Shown here: piece by piece, positions 1 through 6,247 of the stretch
Layout: every line of letters begins with the position of its first letter
Position numbering within the stretch: the first letter of the stretch is position 1
Origin: JAFGPS01 sp964570855
Lineage (GTDB): Bacteria; Planctomycetota; Phycisphaerae; Sedimentisphaerales; Anaerobacaceae
Assembly: GCA_964570855.1 (NCBI GenBank)
Contig: CAZMZR010000075.1
Coordinates: 1 to 16,392, forward strand
Direction of reading: 5' to 3'
DNA length: 16,392 nucleotides
Notes under the pieces: generated by a model
The model's database searches: none
What the model was told of the DNA's origin: nothing
The model's input: the letters and a program-made list of their open reading frames with translations, nothing else
Made by a program: the position numbers and the translations under genes

Positions 1-278
1 CTGTAAATCCGCTATATCACTATTGCCCACACTGCGGCCGGGCAGTCGGCCAATTAACTCCGATTATGCCTTACGAAAGCATTCGCTGGCAGGTGGATAT
101 TTGGGGGCGGATGTGGAGACAGTTATGGTCTCGTGAAATTTCTTTTGCCGGAAAACTCTTTCGATTGTTTATGATTATATGGAATGTCCCTATTATGTTG
201 GTCGGACTGATACCTGAACTTTGGCAGAAAGCGAAAGCAAAGACATCTCAACAAGATGGCTGGTCGGATATTGAGTGA
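1..278 (+). CDS. 3' end of a zinc-ribbon protein with C-terminal hydrophobic segment (partial)
   Basis: The reading frame is open from the left edge (codons start at base 3), so this is the C-terminal ~92 residues of a gene that begins outside the window. An ATG at base 66 would give only 70 residues, has no ribosome binding site, and would cut off a clear zinc-knuckle half site, YCPHCGRAVG, encoded at about bases 21-50. The gene therefore very likely reads through from upstream. After the CPHCG motif comes a Trp- and Arg-rich stretch (WGRMWRQLW) and then a hydrophobic segment (FRLFMIIWNVPIMLVGLI) long enough for one membrane helix, followed by a charged tail (KAKAKTSQQD). Only one CxxC pair is visible; its partner would lie upstream. 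I do not recognise the family. Membrane association is an inference from the hydrophobic segment. Confidence 0.6.
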   Translation, partial: VNPLYHYCPHCGRAVGQLTPIMPYESIRWQVDIWGRMWRQLWSREISFAGKLFRLFMIIWNVPIMLVGLIPELWQKAKAKTSQQDGWSDIE

Positions 279-328
279 AACTACCGCTGAGCCTCTTCAC
301 TATATAAAAAGGCAGAAAGGATATTTGA

Positions 329-622
329 ATGCCGGTATATTTTATTGCTGAAATCGAGAAGATAATTGACCGGGATAACTATTCCAGATATGTTGCCGAT
401 GTGCCGAAAATCATTGAAAAATTCGGCGGTAAATATCTTGCAAGGGGTGGCAAAACTCTCACAATTTTCGGTGATTGGGAACCGGGGAAAATAATCATTC
501 TTGAGTTTGAAAGCTTCGAACAGTTGTATCGATGCTTTAATTCGCCTGAATATCGAGCGATAGCGCCGCTTCGCGAAGAATCGACCATAGGCAGGGCGAT
601 TACGGTTGAGGGCGTGGAATAA
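329..622 (+). CDS. DUF1330 family protein
   Basis: This 97-residue protein has the usual length and pattern of DUF1330, a small dimeric alpha-beta barrel family of unknown function. The visible family features are the N-terminal strand MPVYFIAEIE, the GGKYLARGG turn (residues 33-41), a GDWEPGKIIILEF strand (48-60), and the helix ending in NSPEYRAIAPLRE (71-83). The C-terminal strand ends in ITVEGVE. The start is supported by GAAAGG upstream of the ATG at 329. The gene lies 50 bases after the zinc-ribbon fragment and is followed by a gap, so it may be monocistronic or the tail of an upstream operon. The fold assignment is good; no substrate or pathway can be read from the sequence or context. 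Confidence 0.85.
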   Translation: MPVYFIAEIEKIIDRDNYSRYVADVPKIIEKFGGKYLARGGKTLTIFGDWEPGKIIILEFESFEQLYRCFNSPEYRAIAPLREESTIGRAITVEGVE

Positions 623-866
623 AAGGAAGTTGATAGAGCTATGCAAACAGGTTGTCGATAGCCTTGGCCTTCCATCGGCGGCAATCAATCCGCGATATGC
701 TTCAAGTCTTGCATACTTCGGAGAAATCCGGTAATCTCTCTTCCTGCTCGGCCTTGTGAAATTAGTATGGAACGTGATTAATGATGTACACTGAGCGAAT
801 ATTTAAGTGAGTTGCATGATTTTTTAGCAAAGCAGCGAAGATAATTCGTTTGAATAAGGAGAAAAA
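623..866. other. intergenic gap, no convincing gene
   Basis: No reading frame here has a plausible start and ribosome binding site. On the minus strand, about 650-760, one frame stays open and reads like protein (for example RISPKYARLEAYRGLIAADG), but it has no ATG start and runs on into the antisense of the DUF1330 gene. It could be a gene remnant, part of a dispersed repeat, or chance. The right end carries the ribosome binding site AAGGAG (856-861) of the flavoprotein gene. I saw no clear promoter or terminator. Confidence 0.4.
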
Positions 867-1589
867 ATGAAAGCTGTTGTAATAAATGGTAGCCCAAACG
901 GGGAAAAAGGTAATACGGCTTTGATATTAACGCCGTTTGTCGAAGGAATGAAGGAGGCGGGGGCCGAGGTAAAAATATTTTACACGAAAAGTATGAATAT
1001 AAAACCCTGTCAGGGCGAGTATGCCTGCTGGTTCAAAACTCCCGGTGAGTGTTTTCAGGATGATGACATGAAGGGATTTTTGCCGGAGTTGACGGATGCT
1101 GAAATACTGGTGCTGGCAACGCCTTTGTATGTAGATGGAATGAGCGGGCCGTTGAAAAATATGCTGGATAGGATTATTCCAATTGCCGAGCCGACAATCG
1201 AGCTTCGGGACGGCCATTGCCGTCATCCCGGCAGAGGTAAGGCTGAAAACGGCAGGCTTGTTCTGGTTTCCAATTGCGGCTTTTGGGAGTCGGATAATTT
1301 CGACGCCCTCGTCGCACATGTTCAGGCGATCGGCAGGAATTTGAATATGGAATATGCCGGTGCACTTTTGCGACCGCACGGACCGGTGTTAAAAGGAATT
1401 ATGGATCATGGGATGGAGACAAGTGATATTTTTGATGCGGCCAGAGAAGCCGGAAAACAGTTGGTTCGGGACGGGAAAATGTCACCTGAAACAATGAAAG
1501 TAGTTAGCCGCGATCTGCTTTCCAAAGAGCAATATCTGATAATTGTAAATCAGATATTCAAAACGATCTTATCAAAACAGGGGGATTGA
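867..1589 (+). CDS. flavodoxin-fold NAD(P)H-dependent FMN reductase, ISF-like
   Basis: This is a 240-residue flavodoxin-fold oxidoreductase of the NADPH-dependent FMN reductase / iron-sulfur flavoprotein superfamily. It has an N-terminal strand (KAVVINGSPNGEKGNT, residues 2-17) forming the FMN phosphate loop, and the second FMN contact TPLYVDGMSGPLKNMLDR (85-102). Between them is PCQGEYACWFKTPGEC with Cys48, Cys54 and Cys62, followed by DDDM. Relatives that bind an iron-sulfur cluster usually have C-x2-C-x2-C-x5-7-C here; the second cysteine is Glu51 in this protein. It probably reduces quinones or free flavins, or moves electrons, in the cytoplasm, but the acceptor is unknown. The ATG at 867 has AAGGAG five bases upstream. 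The methyltransferase gene follows after 60 bases and may share its transcript. Confidence 0.85.
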   Translation: MKAVVINGSPNGEKGNTALILTPFVEGMKEAGAEVKIFYTKSMNIKPCQGEYACWFKTPGECFQDDDMKGFLPELTDAEILVLATPLYVDGMSGPLKNMLDRIIPIAEPTIELRDGHCRHPGRGKAENGRLVLVSNCGFWESDNFDALVAHVQAIGRNLNMEYAGALLRPHGPVLKGIMDHGMETSDIFDAAREAGKQLVRDGKMSPETMKVVSRDLLSKEQYLIIVNQIFKTILSKQGD

Positions 1590-1649
1590 GAAGAACAACA
1601 ATCTGGATTTTATCATATCGGTTTTACAGACAATACTCTCGGAGCGACA

Positions 1650-2375
1650 ATGAAACAAACAAATAAAACAGCAAAAGAATGGTTTAAAAACTGGGCGAAC
1701 GAATATGACAAAACACTCGGAAAGGTTAAAAGACATCACAAATTGCTTGAGCTGATGGTTGAACTCTCGGATGTCGAGCAAGGTAATACGGTTCTTGATG
1801 TCGGTTGCGGCACCGGCCTTTTAAGTTTGAAATTCCTCAAAAAAAATAACTGCCGGATTGTGGGTATAGACAATTCAAAACAAATGCTCACAGTATTCAA
1901 AGATAAAATCAAGAAGCTCTCGCTCGCTGATAGAATCACCTGTAAATCTGAAGATGCCGTCTCGCTGAGTTTCAAAAAGAATTCATTCGATGTTGTTGCT
2001 TCATCGGTTACATTGCATCATGTAAAAAATAAATATCCGGTAATTAGAAAAATCCATAACATCTTAAAACCCGGCGGAAGATTTGTTCTGGGTGAAATAG
2101 ATATGGATACTACCGGCAATATAAAAAGCCCCACGCGGCTGCTTAGAATAATGGATTGCCTGAAACACGAGTATGCTCTTGCCCTCGAAGAAGGCGGTGT
2201 TGATGCGTTCAGGCGGATGTACGATAACGGGGAAAAGCATATCCTCAATGATGGAGAATATTGTGTCGATTTCCGGCACTGGAAGCAGTTATGCCAAAAA
2301 GCCGGATTTCGTAAAATTAAAGTCGAACTACTGCCGGAATTTAAGTGGTTCAAGGTATTAATCGCAGTGAAGTGA
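1650..2375 (+). CDS. class I SAM-dependent methyltransferase
   Basis: This 241-residue protein is a Rossmann-fold methyltransferase of the UbiE/MenG-like group. SAM-binding motif I is VLDVGCGTGLLSL (residues 48-60). The acidic end of strand 2 is GIDNS (72-76), an acidic loop follows around SEDAVSL, and motif IV is the FDVVASSVTLHHV stretch. The HNILKPGGRFVLGEIDMD segment is the typical post-IV region. The C-terminal part (LEEGGVDAFRRMYDNGEKH onward) would form the substrate lid. No family-specific motif allows a substrate to be named; quinone, small molecule and lipid remain possible. The start is backed by GGAG close before the ATG at 1650. It is spaced 60 bases after the flavoprotein gene, consistent with a two-gene unit, though no functional link is proven. 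Confidence 0.88.
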   Translation: MKQTNKTAKEWFKNWANEYDKTLGKVKRHHKLLELMVELSDVEQGNTVLDVGCGTGLLSLKFLKKNNCRIVGIDNSKQMLTVFKDKIKKLSLADRITCKSEDAVSLSFKKNSFDVVASSVTLHHVKNKYPVIRKIHNILKPGGRFVLGEIDMDTTGNIKSPTRLLRIMDCLKHEYALALEEGGVDAFRRMYDNGEKHILNDGEYCVDFRHWKQLCQKAGFRKIKVELLPEFKWFKVLIAVK

Positions 2376-2448
2376 TTCACGTTGCGCGCCGCGAGGCTTC
2401 CGATACCAGCTGCTGAATGAAGCTATAGCCTAAGAAAGGAGAAAAGCC

Positions 2449-3720
2449 ATGACAGGGAATATGAAAATCATCATCGTTGTTTTATTGGGGCTTTTGATAT
2501 CAAGTTCAGTTTTAGCCGGAACTCTGCCTGTGGTTGAACCGGAAGATGTGGGGATGTCCTCTGAACGGCTTGATCGCCTAAATAAAATAATGACCGATTA
2601 TGTCCGGCAGGGGAAAATGCCCGGTGCAGTAACGTTGATAGCCCGTCGGGGTAAAATCGCATATTTTCAAGCTTATGGCATGATGGATATTGAAGCTGAA
2701 AAACAAATGCAAAAAGATGCGATGTTCCGGATTGCTTCGATGTCGAAGGCTATAACATCGGTCGCCGTGATGATATTATACGAAGAGGGGCAATTCCTTT
2801 TAACCGATCCGGTTTCAAAATATATCCCGGAATTTAAGAACCCACGGGTTCTTGAAACAGATCCTGATACGGGACAGGAAAAACTTGTACCGGCCGGAAG
2901 CGAAATAACAATACGCAATCTGCTCAATCATACTTCCGGAATTACTTACGGTGACGGCCCGCTGGCTGAATATTACAAAAAATCAGGCATGACCGTGGGC
3001 CTGACGCCTACACAGGGGACAATAGAACAAATGATAAAAAAGCTCGGAAAACTTCCCTTGATTTCTCATCCCGGAGAGGAATTCCATTACGGGATGTCTG
3101 TTGATGTGCTTGGGTATCTTGTTGAAGTTATCTCCGGCGTGACGTTTGATGAGTTTCTCAAACAGAGAATCTTTGTTCCCCTGCAAATGAAGGATACGTA
3201 CATGGTCCTTCCTAATGATAAACTGCCTCGTCTGGCTAAAACCTACAAATATATGGACGGCAAAATGGTCGAAAGCGATATAGATCTTTCCTACCTTACA
3301 ACTCAGACGTATTTTTCCGGCGGTGCCGGCCTTGTCTCGACGCCGTCCGATTATCTTCGTTTTGCACAGATGTTATTAAATAAGGGACGGCTCGATGGAG
3401 TTCGCATCTTGAGTAGAAAAACAATAGAGATGATGACATCAAATTCGATAGGGGATTTATATATTTGGGACTCATTCGAGCATAACGGCATCATGGGTGA
3501 CAAATTCGGATTGGGCTTTGGAATCCGCACCGAACGCGGCAAATACGACCAGCTCGAATCGCTTGGTATGTACGGCTGGGACGGTGCGTTTTATACGCGG
3601 TTCTGGATCGATCCGAAAGAAGAATTGGTTGGTATATTTATGTCGCAGGTTGATAATTACTGGTATGAGACTTTAATCGGTAAATTCAGGGTCCTCACCT
3701 ATCAGGCAATAGCGGATTAG
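2449..3720 (+). CDS. secreted serine hydrolase, class C beta-lactamase/esterase family (PF00144)
   Basis: This 423-residue protein carries a signal peptide (residues 1-23: MTGN, then a hydrophobic core ending SSSVLA) and a PF00144 domain shared by class C beta-lactamases, D-aminopeptidases and EstB-type esterases. The nucleophile motif S-x-x-K is Ser97-Met-Ser-Lys100 in FRIASMSKAITS. The catalytic tyrosine is probably Tyr214 in EFHYGMSVDVLGYLVE, which is the esterase-type form and not the YxN of true AmpC enzymes. The third motif is YGWDGAFYTRFWIDP (375-389). Most likely it is a periplasmic esterase or transpeptidase-like hydrolase, not a resistance enzyme; the substrate is unknown. AAAGGAG at 2435-2441 supports the first ATG; Met5 is a weaker alternative. 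The dehydrogenase gene starts 16 bases after its stop codon, which suggests one transcript. Confidence 0.88.
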   Translation: MTGNMKIIIVVLLGLLISSSVLAGTLPVVEPEDVGMSSERLDRLNKIMTDYVRQGKMPGAVTLIARRGKIAYFQAYGMMDIEAEKQMQKDAMFRIASMSKAITSVAVMILYEEGQFLLTDPVSKYIPEFKNPRVLETDPDTGQEKLVPAGSEITIRNLLNHTSGITYGDGPLAEYYKKSGMTVGLTPTQGTIEQMIKKLGKLPLISHPGEEFHYGMSVDVLGYLVEVISGVTFDEFLKQRIFVPLQMKDTYMVLPNDKLPRLAKTYKYMDGKMVESDIDLSYLTTQTYFSGGAGLVSTPSDYLRFAQMLLNKGRLDGVRILSRKTIEMMTSNSIGDLYIWDSFEHNGIMGDKFGLGFGIRTERGKYDQLESLGMYGWDGAFYTRFWIDPKEELVGIFMSQVDNYWYETLIGKFRVLTYQAIAD

Positions 3721-3736
3721 CTGTTGATTAGGATAC

Positions 3737-4771
3737 ATGAAGAAGGAAAATAAAAATCTCGGCGCCGATGTTGTTCGAGTGCCATATCAACAGATGGAAT
3801 CGGAATTCGTTCGGATTTTATTAAAGAACGGATTTTATTCTGACAAAGCTAAAACCTGTGCCCGCATTTTCGCAGAAAATAGTCTCGACGGTGTTTACTC
3901 GCATGGTGTGAATCGTTTTTCCCGCTTCGTTGAATTCGTTGAGAAGAAATATATCCGGATAGATAATGAACCCGAGCTAAAAAGCAGTTCCGGCGCCATC
4001 GAGCAGTGGGATGGGAAATTAGGGCCGGGGCCGATCAATGCTTTAGTTTGTACCGAACGGGCAATGAATCTGTCCAAAAAATATGGAATAGGTTGTGTGG
4101 CGCTCTCGAATACAAACCACTGGATGCGCGGCGGCGCCTATGGCTGGAAAGCCGCCAAGGCGGGTTTCGTGTTCATCGGTTGGACAAATACGATTCCCAA
4201 TATGCCCGCCTGGGGTGCGGTGGATTGCCGGTTGGGGAACAATCCTTTGATTCTTGCCGTACCTTATAACGATGAAGCGATTGTCCTCGATATGGCGATG
4301 TCACAGTTTTCTTACGGCACGATGGAATCCTATCAGCTCAGAAAGCAGCAATTACCTTTGCCGGGAGGATATGACAAAAAAGGGCAGTTAACGACCGACC
4401 CATCGGCTATTATTGAGTCGGAGCGCTCGCTCCCAATCGGATACTGGAAAGGGGCCGGACTATCCCTTTTGTTAAATTTAATGGCGACTATTTTTTCAGG
4501 AGGCGAAGCTACTCACGAAGTAAGTAAGCATGAGGATGATTTCGGTGTTTCGCAGGTTTATATTTCAATCGATATATCGAAATTGGATAATTATCAGGTG
4601 ATTGCCGGGATTGTAAACGAAATAATCGATGACTATCACAATTCTATACCCGAATCGGATTCCAAGAATATCTTGTATCCCGGCGAACGGGCCCTAAATA
4701 CAAGAAAAGAGAATTTATCTAAAGGAATCCTGGTTGAAAGAATCGTCTGGGACCAAATAAAAGGCTTGTAG
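3737..4771 (+). CDS. yiaK: 3-dehydro-L-gulonate 2-dehydrogenase (YiaK, LDH2 family)
   Basis: This 344-residue protein belongs to the malate/L-lactate dehydrogenase 2 family, and its motifs match E. coli YiaK along the full length. YiaK interconverts 2,3-diketo-L-gulonate and 3-dehydro-L-gulonate with NAD(P)H in the cytoplasm. The visible signatures are DGVYSHGVNRFSRF (residues 51-64; His56 is the likely catalytic residue), GAIEQWD (86-92), NHWMRGGAYGW (127-137), LGNNPLILAVP (166-176), MAMSQFSYG (186-194) and PIGYWKGAGLS (233-243). The usual partners (yiaL to yiaS, kinase, decarboxylase, TRAP transporter) are absent here. The upstream neighbour is a secreted PF00144 hydrolase 16 bases away, with an AGGA just before this ATG. 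The family call is firm. The exact sugar acid is inferred from the close YiaK resemblance, and a related substrate from polysaccharide breakdown is possible. Confidence 0.87.
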   Translation: MKKENKNLGADVVRVPYQQMESEFVRILLKNGFYSDKAKTCARIFAENSLDGVYSHGVNRFSRFVEFVEKKYIRIDNEPELKSSSGAIEQWDGKLGPGPINALVCTERAMNLSKKYGIGCVALSNTNHWMRGGAYGWKAAKAGFVFIGWTNTIPNMPAWGAVDCRLGNNPLILAVPYNDEAIVLDMAMSQFSYGTMESYQLRKQQLPLPGGYDKKGQLTTDPSAIIESERSLPIGYWKGAGLSLLLNLMATIFSGGEATHEVSKHEDDFGVSQVYISIDISKLDNYQVIAGIVNEIIDDYHNSIPESDSKNILYPGERALNTRKENLSKGILVERIVWDQIKGL

Positions 4772-4819
4772 CATCACAAACACGAAATAAGAGATAGAAC
4801 TGGATATGGAATAAATCTC

Positions 4820-4836
4820 TGTAAAAAATAATTACA
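4820..4836. promoter_or_regulatory. inverted repeat TGTAA-N7-TTACA upstream of alkaline phosphatase
   Basis: The gap between yiaK and the phosphatase gene (4772-4919) holds a 17-base interrupted palindrome, TGTAA and TTACA separated by seven A/T bases. It lies about 85 bases before the phosphatase ATG and could be an operator for a dimeric regulator. It begins with CTGT like half a Pho box, but the second half does not form the direct repeat expected for PhoB. The rest of the gap is AT-rich; TTGATA (4869-4874) with TAATTA (4893-4898) at an 18-base spacing is a possible but weak promoter. Confidence 0.25.
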
Positions 4837-4919
4837 TTCGATGCCATAAAGCGTTATTATTTCAATTCTTGATAATCTTTGAATTATGGAAGTAATTATA
4901 TACACACAAAGGAGACAAA

Positions 4920-6068
4920 ATGCTGCGTAAATCACATTTTACGATTTTGTTTATACTTTTAGTTTTACTGGGGCAGACCTCCGGGGCGGCGGTTAAAAAT
5001 GTAATTGTAATGATCGGGGATGGAATGGGTTTCGAGCAGGTCAAGGCCGCTTCGATGTACGCCTATGGAGAAGAGGGAAAATTATCGTTCGAGAAGTATT
5101 ATTGCGGAGAACTTGCTACACATTCGGCCGATTCGTATAAGGAGAAAAATCACGCAACTGATTCGGCTGCTGCAGTTACGGCAATGGCAACCGGACAAAA
5201 AGTAAAGAACGGCATTCTCAGCGAGAGAGCAAGCGAGCCTATAAAGACTATCCTGGAACATTTAAAGGAACGGGGAAAAGCTGCTGGACTGATAACGACG
5301 GTACCTGTGACGCATGCGACACCGGCGGGATTCGGTGCCCACAATCGAAGTCGGGATAATTACAGTGATATCGCAAATGACTACATGACTCAGACCAGAC
5401 CCAATATTCTTTTTGGTGCATATTACAAAAATGGAAAAGGAATGACCCAGGAAAAGGCAATGAAAGCTGGATACACTATAGCGATGACAAGAAAACAGAT
5501 GCTGGATATGGTTGATCCGATCGACAAAAATTCGGAAGAGGTATTTTTCCTGGTGGGATTATTCTGCCCGGATGGTATGCCCTGGGAATATGATTATTAT
5601 CATCCAAAGCAAATTCTGTTTCCTCTGGAGGAAAATGTTCCGACTTACGATACGATACCTCATTTGTCTGAAATGACCTCAGCGGCGCTTTCTGTGCTGG
5701 ATAACGACCCGGACGGATTCTTCCTGATGGTCGAAGGTGGCAAGATTGACTGGGCGGGGCATAGTAATAATATTGAGTTCAATGTGTTTGAGACGTTGGA
5801 ATTTGACAGGGCTTTTAAAAGGGTTATGGATTGGGCTATAGATAGAGATGATACTCTTATCATAGTGACGGCGGATCACGAATGCGGAGGATTGTGGGTT
5901 GTGAAAAATAACAGGAGGGGGTCTATGCCTGATGTATTCTGGGGCTCGAAAAAGCATACCGGCGTGAATGTCCCGATTTATGCCGTTGGACAGGGGGCTA
6001 AGGAATTTATCGGTGTCATCGACAATACGGATATATTCAAGATTATCATGAAGTTGACTGAGGAATAG
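4920..6068 (+). CDS. phoA: secreted alkaline phosphatase (PhoA family)
   Basis: This 382-residue enzyme has a signal peptide (MLRKSHFTILFILLVLLGQTSG, cleavage near residues 22-24) and an alkaline phosphatase domain (PF00245). It would hydrolyse phosphomonoesters outside the inner membrane. Metal ligand Asp34 is in MIGDGMG, and the nucleophile is Ser82 in HATDSAAAVTAMATG. Arg145 (AHNRSRDNY) fits the phosphate-binding arginine. Glu272, Asp277 and His281 lie in VEGGKIDWAGH, Asp319 and His320 in TADHECGG, and His346 in KKHTG. The positions matching E. coli Asp153 and Lys328 are His132 (THATPAG) and Trp278, a pair known from the TAB5-type enzymes. It is shorter than E. coli PhoA (~470), so surface insertions are probably reduced. 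AAAGGAGA lies four bases before the ATG. It appears monocistronic; phosphate control is plausible, but no clear Pho box is seen. Confidence 0.95.
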   Translation: MLRKSHFTILFILLVLLGQTSGAAVKNVIVMIGDGMGFEQVKAASMYAYGEEGKLSFEKYYCGELATHSADSYKEKNHATDSAAAVTAMATGQKVKNGILSERASEPIKTILEHLKERGKAAGLITTVPVTHATPAGFGAHNRSRDNYSDIANDYMTQTRPNILFGAYYKNGKGMTQEKAMKAGYTIAMTRKQMLDMVDPIDKNSEEVFFLVGLFCPDGMPWEYDYYHPKQILFPLEENVPTYDTIPHLSEMTSAALSVLDNDPDGFFLMVEGGKIDWAGHSNNIEFNVFETLEFDRAFKRVMDWAIDRDDTLIIVTADHECGGLWVVKNNRRGSMPDVFWGSKKHTGVNVPIYAVGQGAKEFIGVIDNTDIFKIIMKLTEE

Positions 6069-6131
6069 TGGATTTGGTTTTTTCTACATTCTAAAGTTCA
6101 ACTTTTTGAATACTTCATTTCGTCTGATTTG

Positions 6132-6163
6132 AATTCTTTCGGAAAGTTATAAAAGAATTTTTT
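6132..6163 (+). terminator. possible AT-rich hairpin terminator after alkaline phosphatase
   Basis: AATTCTTT (6132-6139) and AAAGAATT (6152-6159) can pair as an eight-base stem with a 12-base loop, followed by a short T run to 6163. This is the arrangement of an intrinsic terminator, but the stem is nearly all A/T and the T run is short. It lies 63 bases after the phosphatase stop and before the candidate gcv promoter, where a terminator would be expected. Confidence 0.3.
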
Positions 6164-6183
6164 GAGAATTTTATTCATTCCTA

Positions 6184-6211
6184 TTGACTTTAACACGATT
6201 TAGCTTATTTT
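6184..6211 (+). promoter_or_regulatory. candidate sigma70-type promoter of the gcv operon
   Basis: TTGACT (6184-6189) matches the -35 consensus at five of six positions and is followed after 16 bases by TATTTT (6206-6211), four of six for the -10. It is placed correctly, about 35-60 bases before the gcvT start. The call rests only on consensus matching in an AT-rich region. Confidence 0.4.
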
Positions 6212-6232
6212 TGTTAATTTCTTGTTACCAAC

Positions 6233-6240
6233 AAGGAGGT
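6233..6240 (+). promoter_or_regulatory. strong ribosome binding site fixing the TTG start of gcvT
   Basis: AAGGAGGT is a full-length match to the anti-Shine-Dalgarno sequence and sits seven to eight bases before TTG at 6248. It is the strongest site in the window and offsets the weak start codon. It also rules out a later start, since the next good initiation codon lies past conserved residues. Confidence 0.85.
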
Positions 6241-6247
6241 TTGAAAA

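Noticed and set aside
2449..3720. Antibiotic-resistance class C beta-lactamase
   Set aside because: The Tyr motif is the esterase-type YGMSVDVLG and not the YxN of AmpC enzymes, and no AmpR or resistance context is present.
4815..4840. Pho box upstream of the alkaline phosphatase gene
   Set aside because: CTGTAAA is followed by an inverted TTACA and not by a second CTGTCAT-like half at 11-base spacing, so PhoB control is not shown.
6069..6247. Glycine riboswitch ahead of the gcv operon
   Set aside because: Glycine aptamers are common before gcv genes, but this gap is AT-rich and I could not find the conserved aptamer core sequences or a tandem arrangement.
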